The notes under the pieces: model-generated
The model's database searches: none
What the model was told of the DNA's origin: nothing
What the model saw: the letters and a program-made list of their open reading frames with translations, nothing else
Made by a program: the position numbers and the translations under genes
Shown: in pieces, positions 35,528 to 47,568 of the stretch
Numbering within the stretch: the first letter of the stretch is position 1
Layout of the letters: each line of letters begins with the position of its first letter
From: Haberlea rhodopensis
Lineage: Eukaryota > Streptophyta > Magnoliopsida > Lamiales > Gesneriaceae
Length of the DNA stretch: 64,000 nt
Reading direction: 5' to 3'
Assembly (NCBI GenBank): GCA_907163345.1
Contig: CAJQUN010000003.1
Location: forward strand, 28,225,879-28,289,878

Positions 35528-36386
35528 GTGTGTGTGTATGTTAAGATACAACTACCACATCATCAAAATAAAGCTAAACATGTGTTCAAAAAAAAAAAAA
35601 CTAAACGTCCAGAGGCAGTTAATAGTATGGAAGCAAATCAGCGAAACTAAATGTGAATAAAGATGTTCAAAAAAACAATGTAAAGAAAAATAATATAATG
35701 AAACAAAGGATATATTAGCAAACAGGTAACACAACATCGTCAATCTTCTCACTTAGTGATTTGTCGTTCGAGCTAAATCAACTTTGCTTATACGTTGGGA
35801 TGAATTTAAGAAGAGGGTTTGGGGCAACTGTCCTGTTATAATCCCAAGTTTTAGATCTCGTTATGGGGGTAATTGATGGGTAATGGGATAAAAGGTTTGA
35901 GATTCACTGAAAAAAGAACTTCACAGTGTCATAGATTGATCGTGGCTAGTTAAAAGTGAGAACATCAGATCTCGTGACAATTTTTTTTTGTGAATAAATG
36001 TTCTCTTCTTTTCTTCATTCAATCAAGAGTGCTGAATAAATACAAAAAGTTCTTATTTTCAAAAGAAAGATAAACACAAACCTCCTAAGACTTCTTTCGT
36101 ATCTAACATTCTATCTCTTTATTCAAAAGTCCAAAAAAAATGAAAGACAAACTGATAAAAATAAAATAAACCTAAAGATAAATATGCACTAAATTTAAAA
36201 AGAAACAACATGTAGAAGATATTTTTCATCTTGGGCTATCCATGGGATTCGTGGCCCAGAACATTGCCCACTACAATTTTGGTCCCCACAACCTGAAGGC
36301 TATATTCACCACTGCTTATACGTCATAATTTCTCCGAGCAAAAAGAAGTTTGAAAATTTTTTGACCATCTTTAAGAAATCAATTCA
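35011..36386. other. Gene-free DNA between element clusters
   Basis: No gene, RNA or complete element is recognisable. An (AT)n run lies at about 35491-35525. Short open frames across it are composition effects. Confidence 0.6.
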
Positions 36387-37836
36387 TGTTGGAACTAAAT
36401 AGATTGTGTATTAATAAGCATGAATCCTATATATAATTTAGGAATTTATTTTGTCATATTCGTGCTTATCTGGCGTTTTTAATCCTAATTTTATGTTTAA
36501 AAAGTCTTATTCTATATTATGTGTAAGTTTGACAAAGTTGTGAAAAAGATTAATTATGGAAAAAAATTGATCAACAATTCAACTGCATGTAGGAAGGACC
36601 GACAAAGAAAAGAAATAAAAGTTCGAGGACTAAAGAAATCAAATCAACACTCTAAAGCCAATGAGATGTGGAAAGTTCTTTAGCCAATTTTTGATAAATT
36701 TTTGGAGGGTTTTTGAAGAACTTTGCAAAGGAAATAATTGGAGATAATATATAATTTAAAGTAATTTGAAGACTTCAAGAAGAAAAATAACTCTAAAAGG
36801 TGAGAGATGAAGCCTATCATGAGATATATTATTTTTAGGAGATTTTGTTGACTTTTCAAAGAGAAATATACAATAATTCACTCTTGAAGTGGAGATTGGC
36901 TTGACTTTGCATATACTATCTCAACTCTCTCTCGTAACACTTTTTCATATACTTCTCTACACATCACACGTACATCACAACCTCGGAGGAACTGCACGAA
37001 GGCTTGGAGGACCACGTCAAGAAACACGCATAAATCATTAAGATTTTCTATTCCTTGATTTATTATTTTACTTTCACGAATTCATACACTAGTTTTTGCT
37101 TCTTTTTAAGTTTTATGGATAATATCTATTTAGACTAATACTACGATAGGACCGAGACAAGTTGTTTTTCATTGTTTGATTTTAATTCAAATTTATTATT
37201 ATTTCAATTTATTGATTGATGTCGTTTGTCATGTGTGCGATTAATCTGGCCAATTAAATTGCATAATTGTTGGTTAATCTTAATTCGAAAGACGATAGGT
37301 TGATAATTGATTCACCACATCATTCAACATATAGTAAAATTGACTAGAATTAGAATTTGATTTCCATATGCGACTTTAGGTTTAGATACTGAAATTCCGT
37401 AGCAACTAATGCGGTTGGATATAATTAAATTCAATTATAAATAATTGGACTGTTAGATTTAATTAGATTTATTAACTCGAGAAATCGTTTAATAAATAAG
37501 ATAGGATTTCATCGTGAATTGGATAATTAGTTAATTGGATTTTAATTTTGACAAGTGGAAATAGCTTGGCTCGGTACAGTTGTGCATCTTGGTTGTTTTT
37601 ACAAATTTGAATTTCATTCCAAGCAATCCTCCTTGTTATTAGTTTGATCCTTGCTATTTTAGATAATTAAGTTTAATATATCAATCCATCACCTTATTAT
37701 AATTAATCTAGATTAAGAAAATAATTCATATTCTACTAATTAACGTTGACCTCTGTGGGTACGACTTGGACTCAGTCCGATTATATTATCATTTATCTAG
37801 TACACTTGCTAGTTTTTCAACCTAAATAATCGGTCA
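36387..37836 (+). repeat. 5' LTR of a Tat/Athila-like Ty3/gypsy element
   Basis: Begins TGTTGGAACT and ends ATCGGTCA, followed within a few bases by a primer site. Two other copies of its 3' half occur at 46679-47568 and about 48751-49670; both end at the same cggtca/cgatca point, which fixes the right border. The left border rests only on the TGTTGG start; no target duplication can be checked because the far end of the element is gone. Confidence 0.75.
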
Positions 37837-37842
37837 AGTTTT

Positions 37843-37860
37843 TGGCGCCGTTGCCGGGGA
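37843..37860 (+). other. tRNA-Asp primer-binding site
   Basis: The sequence tggcgccgttgccgggga is the complement of the 3' end of tRNA-Asp, the primer typical of Athila/Tat elements. It lies seven bases after the LTR end. Confidence 0.85.
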
Positions 37861-37984
37861 TAACTTTGTTTAATATTAGAATTTATTATTTTCTAGAGAC
37901 TAAACTTTAATTTATTTTGTGTTTAATTTTGTTAATTTTTTTTTTTTATTTTCAGGTCCCATCTAGTCGTGCATGAGCCGTGCT

Positions 37985-38333
37985 TAGGGGTGGTTTGATC
38001 CGGTCCGGAATCGGCCGATTCTGGATCCGATAATACTGGAACCGGTCCGATCCGTTAAGGAATCGGATCGGATCCGGTTCCGATCCAACCGGTTCCAACC
38101 TAGAACCGGCTTGTTTGAATTTTTTTTTTCAAAAAATATAACTTATATTAGCTTAAATAAAAAAAAATTAAAAAATACCGATTCCGAAATGGTAGAACCG
38201 ATCCGATCGGTATCTTACCGGTTCCGGACCGGTTTGGAATCGGTTAGCTCGGTTTCGATTTCGGTTCCGAACCGGGCTAACCGGTCCAATTTCGGGCGGG
38301 GTCCGGATTGACCTGGCTCGTTAAGCACCCCTA
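37985..38333. mobile_element. hAT-type MITE
   Basis: Ends TAGGGGTG and CACCCCTA are inverted complements and fit the hAT terminal pattern TA(A/G)NG. The 8-bp duplication gccgtgct flanks it (37977-37984 and 38334-38341), the length made by hAT transposases. The interior is 349 bp long in total, non-coding, and full of ccggttcc/ggaaccgg words that let much of it fold on itself. It was inserted into the leader/gag of the Tat-like element. Confidence 0.92.
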
Positions 38334-38341
38334 GCCGTGCT

Positions 38342-38685
38342 AGAGGTGATCTAGTACTACTATCGTTTGATCTAGAAATTGAGAATACCTTCCTACGTAG
38401 ACGAAGGGAGCAAGGAGATCAATCCTTGAATTCTGAATTTGAGGAAGAATTCGAAACTGGGGAGAGCCTAAAGTAAAAGGATTAAGATGCGAAGCAATGG
38501 CTAACGAAGATGAGACTAGCACCGTACTTGATCTTGCTAGACCAATTATTGGAGGATATGAGTAGATATCACATGCCCAATTCTGGAAGCAAATAACTTT
38601 GAGTTGAAATCGGCCCTCATTAAAATGATTCAACTTCAAGTGAGATTTGGAGGATCACCATCTGATAATCCAAATGCACATCTGG
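38342..38685 (+). pseudogene. gag: Tat/Athila-like gag start (truncated)
   Basis: Plus-strand frames give residues such as LEIENTFLRRRREQGDQS, then, in another frame, NNFELKSALIKMIQLQ and RFGGSPSDNPNAHL, which match the conserved Athila/Tat gag segment of the type NFELK-ALIQMVQ followed by FGG and DPNAHL. Stops occur and the frame ends abruptly at 38685 where another LTR begins. The first part was separated from its leader by the hAT MITE at 37985-38333. Confidence 0.75.
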
Positions 38686-40664
38686 TGTAGGGCCTCACAA
38701 TAATAATCACAATTAATCATAACTTTGGCACCTAAACCATAATTACTTGGGGGATTTTACAAAAAAATTGGAAGAGTTTCCCTGTAAGTTGAACATATCG
38801 GGGAGAGTATCAAATCATAAATATATCAACATCGTATATTCCCCAAGCACAACTATCATCTAATAATCGTTCGCCATTTACTTAACAATGTAATGATATC
38901 CAATGAAAACCCGGCCTCATAAATAAACACTTTACAATCTTGAATATGTTATTACAATTCCTGAATAATAATTTAATCTATTAGAATCATTCTAGCTACA
39001 ATACTTAACTTCAAAATGATTTATGCTAAGCTTCTAGATACCTTGACTCTATCTCCCCACACTTCCTAGAAGCTAAAAATGTCAATTGTTTCCACATAAA
39101 CAACCCCCAACATAGGGTGATCACCAACAATAAAACATCACAGTTCTAAAGAATATAAATTCGTAATTTAAAGAGTAAATTGATATAAAGTAACAAGATA
39201 CTCCATGAGCATATAAAAAATAATATGATATCTCCCAAGTTGTTCATGTTTCACAATGCCACAATCATAACCTCATAATGATAAATATCATATGATAAAT
39301 CTCTAACAATAACCATGTTTCCACAATTCACAACAATAATGTAAGATCATTACGATATTAATTCATTATATTCAAAACACATCGTTCTATGTCATTTACG
39401 CTTCATATAACATAATAATCAAGTCGCATGCTCTCTAGCGTCGACCCTTGACAATGATGATACCGTACGCTCTCCCCAGCGTCGACCATGTCAATGAGAA
39501 CGTTGCTCTCCCCAGCATCGACCCTGACAATGATATCATCGTATGCTCTCTCCAGCGTCGACCCTGAAAATGATAACCTCGCACGCTCTCTAGCATCGAC
39601 CCTGTCAATGATAACATCACACACTCTTTCCCAGCGTCGACCCTGACAATGATAACTTTGCAGGCTCTCTAGCGTCGACCCTGACAATGATAACGGTGCG
39701 CGTTCTCTCCAGCGTTGACCCTGACAAAGATTACATGTCATCCCGTGATACACATATAACCATATCATCATTCATCACAATATATATATATATATATATA
39801 TACAATTATTGCTCGTACGTATTTACGTACCTTATCGTCCGAGATATTGATAAGTTACGTTTCCTTGTGTCCTAAAATTTGAGCATGTTGTGCATAATCA
39901 ATTAATCAATATTAACATTTAGGCGCGTGTAGCCCCATACTCAAAACACATGCTCAAGATCATGTTGTAGCATTAAGTCATGATAAAATATTACTTAAAA
40001 TCATCTGACAATGCATTTGTTGACATCGCAACACAAAATAAATTTTTTCAGCATTCTGCCTCTACCGATTAATCGGTAGCCCGTCAAAGATTTCCCTCAT
40101 TCTTCACACTCTACTGATTGATTGGTAGCATAAAGTTTTCATTTTTCTCTTCTTAAACATTGACCGACCGATCGGAGTTCATCAATCGATCGATCGGTAG
40201 GTGAAAACCATCGAAAAACACTAGGATTTTCAACACATTTCACCACCCAAACCTCACCAAAACTTGAATCAAACTAAAAATACACTTCCTTGACACTCTA
40301 CAAGGATTATAACACACTTTTACTCAATAAAAACAAGTATTAAAGCTTAACCCCCAAATCCCTAACTCAAACTCCAAACCCACCATTCTCAAAATCAATT
40401 CACGAACAATAATAAATAAGATAAAAGTACGATGATCTTACCACCACACACAAACTTGAACAAGATCTTGTTTTCAAATTGAGCTCAAAGAAACAAATGA
40501 TAAGGAGAAAGAGAGAAGAGAATGATGGAAGTGAAGGGAGAATGAGGGAGAGAGAAGGGGTTACCCTCAAATATTTTCTCCACTTCAAAATTGTGCATAC
40601 ACACCCTACATTTAGTTGTTTTATGGTTTCAACCCACATTCGTTTATTTAAATCCCAACCTCTA

Positions 40665-40710
<46 letters not shown>

Positions 40711-40862
40711 TCTGCCTCGGATTATAATCATAGTTCCCAAGAACTCGATTCCGAATTAAATCATAATTACCGCTATTAAAGTCGAATACTCGATTATTGA
40801 ATAATCCGGGTACACTATAAATAAATTCTGGGCATCACTAATTCTCCCCGACTAATAAAATT
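38686..40862 (-). mobile_element. Third chromovirus-like element, 3' LTR and first interior bases (decayed)
   Basis: Begins tgtagggcctcac and the LTR ends near gggcatcacta (about 40840), followed by attctccccgactaataaaa, the same polypurine-tract complement layout as in the Tekay-like and LARD elements (atactcccctac, atatcccccac). Copia-2 then interrupts the interior, which resumes at 46204 as aaatttcg. The LTR carries a tandem repeat (39425-39735), the gctcgtacgt motif (39811-39820) and palindromes ctaccgattaatcggtag (40062-40079) and a atcgatcgatcggt unit (40185-40198). No right LTR exists, so the element was truncated by deletion. Confidence 0.75.
39425..39735. repeat. About 38-43-bp tandem repeat, eight units
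   Basis: Units of the form gctctctagcgtcgaccctg acaatgataac repeat with small length changes throughout this interval. They lie within the LTR of the third chromovirus-like element. Confidence 0.92.
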
Positions 40863-41449
40863 TGTTGGAAAAAATGAATTTAAATCAAAAAGAAAAAATA
40901 ATATTCATGAGCTCGATCGATCGAGCATAGTGCTCGATCGATCGAGCTCGTCCGAAAGTTTCCTAAAGTTTGCTACAGGAGCTCGATCGATCGAGCTCCT
41001 AGCTCGATCGATCGAGCCCTGTTTCAGATTTGTGAAATGGTTTGTCCATCGATGTTTGGGGTGCGATTTTTGGCCAGATATTACCTCCAAATGGTGTCTT
41101 TTGGATTTGACTTTTGGACTACTATATAAACAACATAATCCCACTTGTTTTGAGAGAGAATTTTCGAAATTCATTCATAATTTTTAGTGAAATTTGAGAG
41201 CATTTATTGTTCATCAAATTGAGTGCTTTGAACCTTTGTGGTTTGAGGACTTGTGATTTGGAGTGCTCCTATCACAAGTCATAGTCGTTGTATCTTGGGA
41301 GACAAATTGTCATAGCAAACTGTTAGCACCATAGCGGGACAATATTATCTTAAGGACGGAGATGACAAATCTCGCCTCGACATAAAAATTGTTTTGAAGC
41401 CATTGTTATTTTTTCCTGAGATACACTTTGAGAGAAATTTTGAACAACA
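40863..41449 (+). repeat. Copia-2 5' LTR
   Basis: 587 bp. Four palindromes with core gctcgatcgatcgagc lie at 40911-40926, 40932-40947, 40981-40996 and 41002-41017, the last about 105 bp upstream of the TATA box tatataaa (41123-41130). Begins TGTTGG and ends ACAACA. Confidence 0.95.
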
Positions 41450-41477
41450 AACTTAAGACAATATACGAGCAATTCAA

Positions 41478-42335
41478 TGGCTTCATCGAGTGCAACAACG
41501 ACTCCTGTTCATCATGGTGAAAGGCCTGAAAAGTTCAATGAGAACGATTTCAAGCGGTGGCAACAAAAGATGCTATTTTACTTGACCACACTGAGTTTGG
41601 CAAGGTTCTTAACCGAGGAGCCTCATACGGTTGAAGAATGAGAGACTGACACCCAGAAGAGGGCGGCACTGGATGCATGGAATCAAAGCAGCTTCCTATG
41701 CAAGAACTACATCCTAAACGGGTTAGACAATAAATTATATAATGTTTATTATCTTGTGAAAACAGCAAAGGAACTCTGGGCATCGCTGGAAAAGAAGTAC
41801 AAATCCGAGGATGCCGGTATGAAGAAATTCATAGTTACAATTCCTGGATTTCAAGATGGTTGATACAAAGCCTGTGATGGCGCAAGTGCGAGATCTACAA
41901 GTGATCATGCATGACATTCATGCGACGGGAATGAGTCTAAGTGATTCATTCTAAGTCGCCGCTATGATTGAGAAATTGCCTCATATGTGGAAGGACTTCA
42001 AGAACTATCTGAAACATAAACGAAAGGAGATGAGTCTTGAATACCTTGTGGTTCGATTACGAATCGAGGAGGACATCGAAGTGTCCGAGAGGAAGGCGGG
42101 TAGGTTTCAAATGGAACCATGGGCTAACCTAGTTGAACAAAGAACCGGATCAAAGCGTAAGTTTGACGGTACGACCTCCAACAGTGGCAAGCGAAAAAAT
42201 TCAAAAGAAAATGCTATAAGTGTGGAAAGCCCAATCACATGGCAAAGGATTGTCGTAACAAAGACACTCGTGGGAAAACAAAAGATCAAGTCAATGTGAC
42301 CGAACATGATCGGATCTCGGATGACTTGAATGATC
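41478..42335 (+). pseudogene. Copia-2 gag
   Basis: Starts ATGGCTTCATCGAGTGCAAC, 28 bp after the LTR. Residues such as ERPEKFNENDFKRWQQKMLF are the copia gag N-terminus. A stop after HTVEE at about 41641, then further shifts, break the frame; later pieces include FLCKNYILNGLDNKLYNV, PHMWKDFKNYLKHKRKEM and a zinc knuckle in 42220-42260. The start codon is chosen because the same spacing and first residues are found in copia-1. Confidence 0.88.
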
Positions 42336-42348
42336 TAAGTTAATCGTT

Positions 42349-43683
42349 GTGGTCTTTGAAGCGAACTTGGTGGACAATCCTATGGAATGGTTCGTCGATT
42401 CCGGTGCAACCCGACATGTATGTTCGGACAAGGCCATGTTCTCCACTTACACTCCAATAAGTGGGCGCCAACTCTATATGGGAAACTCAACTACATCTCC
42501 GGTAATTGGACTGGGGAAGATGGTTCTAAAGATGACTTCGGGAAATGAATTGACTTTGATTAATGTCCTACATGTTCCCGACATCCGAAAGAACCTGATA
42601 TCCGGATCGGCTCTAGTCAAGGCGGGTTTTAGACTAGTTTTAGAATCAGGAAAAATTATACTCTCCAAAACTAGAGTTTTTGTAGGAAAAGGCTATATGG
42701 ATAAAAGCCTATTCAAAATGAATCTAATGACGGTTAAACGTCAATTTGAAAACAATAAAGTGAATGATTCTACTTATTTGATTGACTCTTGTAATTTATG
42801 GCATGATCGTTTAGGTCACATAAATTATGGTTCACTTAATAAATTAGTGAAGTTAAACTTATTGCCTCAAATGAATGTTAACTTGAAACATAAGTGTGAG
42901 ACTTGTGTCGAGGCCAAGTTAACGAAACCACCATTCCATTCAATTGAAAGAACCATGACACCTCTTGAATTAATTTACACGGATTTATGTGATCTAAAGG
43001 TTGTGGAAACTAGATGTGTAAAAAAGTACTTCATTACTTTCATTGATGATTGTACGAGATATTATTACGTATATTTGCTAAGAAGCAAAGACGAGGCCTT
43101 GGGAGTATTTAAACAATACAAGAATGAAGTTGAAAATCAACTTAGCAAAAACGTAAAGAATGTTCGAAGCGATAGAGGAGGAGAATATGGAGCAGCGTTT
43201 GAAGAATTTTGCACGAACTATGGCATTATTCACCAAACCATTTCCCCCTATTCACCACAATCAAATGGTATTGCTGAACGTAAAAATCGTACTTTAAAAG
43301 AGATGATGAATGCTATGTTGATAAGTTCTAGTGCATATCGATTTTTAGTACATAAATCTGAAATAAGTGATGTGCATGAAGGTACAATCATGGAATCAAG
43401 AAATGTGGTATTTTTTGAAGAAGTATTTCCTTACAAAACTAACAAGGAAATGAGCCCTAAGAAAAGGGTGTATGAAGACGCTAACCGTGACTCTATTGAG
43501 GAAGTAGAACCACGACGTAGCAAGAGAACCAAAGTGGCTAAGACTTATGATCCTGACTTCATGACATATATGTTGGACAATGAACCAAGATCGGTTAGTG
43601 ACGTCTTATCTAGCCCTGATGCTCTTATGTGGAAAGAGGCTATTAATGGCGAGATAGAATCCATAATGCAAAACCACACTTGA
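42349..43683 (+). pseudogene. Copia-2 protease and integrase, fused to linker by deletion
   Basis: The longest frame (444 codons) has the protease motif WFVDSGATRHVCSDKAMF, then the GAG-pre-integrase (LWHDRLGHINYGSLNKLV, CETCVEAKLTKPPF), then the integrase core (ELIYTDLCDLK, FITFIDDCTRYYYVYLLRSK, NVRSDRGGEYGAAFEEFC, SPYSPQSNGIAERKNRTLKE). At ISSSAYRFLVHKSEISD the frame jumps to the linker; in copia-1 about 90 or more codons (GLPQNLWGEAI onward) lie there, so they were deleted. It ends at a stop after NHT, next to the RT start. Confidence 0.92.
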
Positions 43684-43686
43684 GAG

Positions 43687-45150
43687 TTGGTAGACCTTCC
43701 AACTGGAAGTAAACCATTAGAATGCAAATGGATTCTTAAAAGGAAATACAAGTCCGATGGTTCAATTGATAAGTACAAGGCGAGACTCGTGGCAAAAGGA
43801 TATAGACAAAAGGAAGGCCTTGATTACTTTGATACATATTCACCAGTCACGAGAATTACGTCCATTAGAGTGATCATTGCTATCGCTGCTCTAAACAATT
43901 TAGAGATACATTAAATGGATGTAAAAACGGCATTCCTCAATGGGGAACTTGAGGAGGAAATTTATATGAAACAACCCGAGGGGTTTGTTGTTCCCGGACA
44001 AGAGAAAAATGTGTGTAAACTCGTTAAGTTATTATATGGGCTTAAGCAAGCACCAAAACAATGGCATGAAAAATTTGACAAAACTATGTTGTCAAATGGT
44101 TTCAAAATTAATGAGTGCGACAAATGCGTATATATGAAAAACACGCCTAAAGCATATGTAATAGTATGCTTGTACGTTGATGATATGCTCATAGTGGGAA
44201 GCAACTTAGAAATCATCAACGGGACAAAGAAAATGTTAATAAAACATTTTGAAATGAAAGATATGGGTGAAGCTGGTGTGATACTTGGAATTAAAATCTC
44301 CAAGATATACGAATGACGAGTATTGTCACAGTCTCATTATGTTGAGAAAATACTCGAGAAATTTCTCGCAAATGATATGTCTTCTGTAAAAACATCCTAT
44401 GACCCGAATCTACATTTGGTTAAAAACAAAGGGGACCATATCATGCAATTAGAATACTCAAGGATAATTGGCAGTCTCATGTATCTCATGAACTGTACAC
44501 GTCCTGATATTGCATATGCGGTTGGCAAACTAAGTAGCGAGCAATCCAAACAATGACCATTGGAAGGCATTAACGAGGGTACTTAAATATTTAAGATACA
44601 CCCTGAACTATGGATTGTACTATACAATATATCATGTTGTATTTGAAGGATACAGTGATGCAAATTGGATATCGGACACTCAAGACTCCAAATCAACAAG
44701 TGGTTATGTGTTTACCATTGGAGGGGCTGCAGTGTCGTGGAAATCTACCAAGCAAACTTGTATTGCTAGATCCACTATGGAATCTAAATTCATAGCTTTG
44801 GATAAAGCGGGAGAAGAAGCCGAATGGCTTAGAAGTTTCTTGAAAGAAATTCCTTGTTGGGAAAAACCTGTGACTGCAATTAAAATACATTGTGATAGCC
44901 AATCTGCTATAGGAAGGGCACATAGTAGCATGTATAATGGTAAGTCTAGACATATACGTCGTAGACACAATACTCTTAAATAGTTGATCTCAAATGGCAT
45001 TATGTCCATTGACTACGTGAAGTCAAAGGAAAATATTGCGGATCCGCTCACGAAAGGCTTGCCTAGAGATCAAATATATAGTTTATCGAGGGGAATGAGA
45101 TTAAAACCCTATTATCAAAATCTTGTAGTGGATACACAACCTATGTGACT
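43687..45150 (+). pseudogene. Copia-2 reverse transcriptase and RNase H
   Basis: RT starts VDLPTGSKPLECKWILKRKY, has ARLVAKGYRQKEGLDYFDTY and, after a stop, MDVKTAFLNGELEEEIYMKQ, YGLKQAPKQWHEKFD and the catalytic YVDDMLIVG. A further stop precedes SQSHYVEKILEKF. RNase H follows with ISDTQDSKSTSGYVFTIGG, IALDKAGEEAEWLRSFL and IKIHCDSQSAIGRAHSSM, and tail MSIDYVKSKENIADPLTKGL. Three in-frame stops and one shift between RT and RNase H make it inactive. Confidence 0.9.
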
Positions 45151-45667
45151 GGATATCCTAAGATCTAGGTTCAAAAGGGACAACCAAACTACAAGATTGT
45201 ATAAACACCTTGGATAATTAATCTCCAACCCTTTCCTATGATAAGGGGTGTAGCCTGCAAAAAGGGTACGAGGATAGGCAAAAGGCCTTTAATGATTCCT
45301 AAGAAATATTAGAATATGTTGGAGTATAGCGGGATACTCTTCTAGGAGATCACCTACGTATGTGCGAAGTGCGGCCGCTTCAGAGAATGGAAAGCACTTA
45401 TGAAACCAAGCGTGGTTCATGGTCGAAACGGACACAACCGTAAGAAACCAATACGGAGGTTAGAATTGTTATGGTGTGGGTTCAATTGTCTTGGTTTACA
45501 CCAACGACTAAATAGTTCAAGACTATAAGTTCACTATTAAGTTAAGTAAATAAAAATTGAATACTACTACGGAAGATTCAAAGCCGCAAGCTATCTCTCC
45601 ATATGCCATAATAGTTTGTCAAAGCACTCAATTGCATACATGTATTAATTTAATTCATGTGGGGGAT

Positions 45668-46203
45668 TGTTGGAAAAAATGAATTTAAATCAAAAAGAAA
45701 AAATAATTCATGAGCTCCATCGATCGAGCTCGTCCGAAAGTTTCCTAAAGTTTGCTACAGGAGCTCGATCGATGGAGCCCTGTTTCAAATTTGTGAAATG
45801 GTTTGTCCATTGATGTTTGTGGTGCGATTTTGGCCAAATATTGCCTCCAAATGTTGTCCTTTGGACTTGACTTTTGGACTACTATATAAACAACATAACC
45901 CCACTTGTTTTGAGAGAGAATTTTCGAAATTCATACATAATTTTTAGTGAAATTTGAGAGTATTTGTTGTTCATCAAATTAAGTGCTTTGAAATATGGTT
46001 TCAGGACTTGTGATTTGGAGTGCTCCTATCACAAGTCATAGTCGTTGTATCTTGTGAGACAAATTGCCATGGCAAACCGTTAGCACCATAGCGGGGCAAT
46101 ATTGTCTTAAGGACGGAGATTACAAATCTCGCATCGACATAAAAATTGTTTTGAAGAATTGTTATTTTTTCCTAAGACACTTTGAGAGAAATTTTGTACA
46201 ACA
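45668..46203 (+). repeat. Copia-2 3' LTR
   Basis: 536 bp. It carries only two palindrome relics (gctccatcgatcgagc near 45715 and gctcgatcgatggagc near 45762) against four in the 5' LTR. The difference accounts for most of the length difference between the two. Confidence 0.95.
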
Positions 46204-46678
46204 AAATTTCGTTATCAAAATTTACATATATACTTATCAGAAGTACCAAACCTTCATACTATTCTATATACACTCCATAACCCCACGTAGCAATGAAAAA
46301 TGAATACATCATATATACTCTTGCAAAAGAGTTGAAAAGTTAATCTCACCATTCTTCTAAACGGAGATAATTCTTAAATACTCTATCACCCACTTGAAAT
46401 ATTAACATTCTTCTATGCTAAGTAGCATAAACAGTTAATCTGTCCAAACTATTTTCATGATATCACAAAAACTTCACTCATTCATTTCTTGAATCATTAC
46501 TGATTCGCTCATAAATGACATATCTATGATATCTCAATAGCATATAGATCTAATACATCATCCTATAATGCTTCAAATGAAACCAGTAGTATACTTGTTT
46601 ATCAGTATACAAAAACTTAACAACAATGCAAATCTAATCAAGTATATTCTCACTCAGAACATGCATGTACCCAACATG
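46204..46678 (-). pseudogene. Third chromovirus-like element, integrase C-terminal remnant
   Basis: Immediately after copia-2 the interior continues. On the minus strand near 46340-46440 the frame reads SYATKHRRMLIFQVGDRVF, which matches the integrase C-terminal segment of chromoviruses (SYADRRRR-LEFQVGDRVFLK). Everything upstream of this is lost; at about 46679 the sequence changes abruptly to a Tat-type LTR. Confidence 0.75.
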
Positions 46679-47568
46679 TTTCAACTATCTCTCATATCAC
46701 TTTTTTCATATACTTCTCCACACATCACACACACATCACAACCTTGGAGGAACTGAACGAATGCTTGGAGGAACACACACCAATCATTGAGATTTCTATT
46801 CATTGATTTATTATTTTACTTTCATGAATTCAAACAATAGTTTTTGCTTTTGTTTAAGTTTATGGAGCATATTTATTTAGACTAAGGCCACGATAGGGCT
46901 GAGACAATTTATTTTTCATGGTTTGATTTTAATTCAAGTTTATTTATATTTCAATTTATTGATGGCATTTATCATATGTGCGTTTAATCTGGCCAATTAA
47001 ATTGCATAATTGTTGGTTAATATAATATAGAAAGACGATAGGTTGATAACTGCTTGGCTACATCAATCAACATATAGTCAAATCGACTAGGAATAGAATT
47101 CGATTTCTATATGCGACTTTAAGTTTAGATACTGAACTCAATAACAACTAATGCGGTTGGATATAATTAAATTTAATTAGAAAAAATTGGACTGTTAGCT
47201 TTAAGTAGGTTTATTAACTCGAGAAATCGTTTAACGATTTTGTCGTGAATTGGATAATTAGTTAATTGGGTTTTAATTTTCAAATGTTAAAATAGCTTGG
47301 CTCGGTACCGTTGTGCGCGTTGGTCGTTTTTACAAATTTGAATTTCCTTCCAAACAATCCTCCTTGCTATTAGTTTGATCTTTGCTAGTTTAGATAATTT
47401 GTTTAATATATATCCATCATCTTATTATAATTAGTCTAAATTAAGAAAATAATTCATATACTAGTAATTAACGTTGATCTATGTGAGTGCGACTTGAACT
47501 CAATCCGATTATATTATAATTTGACCTAGTATACTTGCTAGTTTTTCCAACCGAAATAACACCGGTCA
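46679..47568 (+). repeat. Tat-type LTR fragment, copy B
   Basis: Matches the last ~900 bp of the LTR at 36387-37836, from tcaactatctctc to the end accggtca. It lacks the primer site after it; the following bases tgtatcaaagg are outside the LTR. Its left border coincides with the broken end of the third chromovirus-like element. Confidence 0.85.

Larger units (their letters stand above)
40863..46203 (+). mobile_element. Copia-2: Ty1/copia retrotransposon, internally deleted
   Basis: LTRs 40863-41449 and 45668-46203 with target duplication aaatt (40858-40862 and 46204-46208), and a polypurine tract catgtggggga just before the 3' LTR. The interior encodes gag, protease, integrase, RT and RNase H in copia order on the plus strand. 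An internal deletion near 43330 fuses the integrase core to the pre-RT linker, and stops break pol (43681, 43914, 44316). It is the same family as copia-1 and allowed its reconstruction. It is inserted in the third chromovirus-like element. Confidence 0.95.

Noticed and set aside
36387..38685. Full-length Tat/Athila element
   Set aside because: Only the 5' LTR, primer site and start of gag are present; the Tat LTR fragments further right do not share a target duplication with it, so I did not join them into one element.
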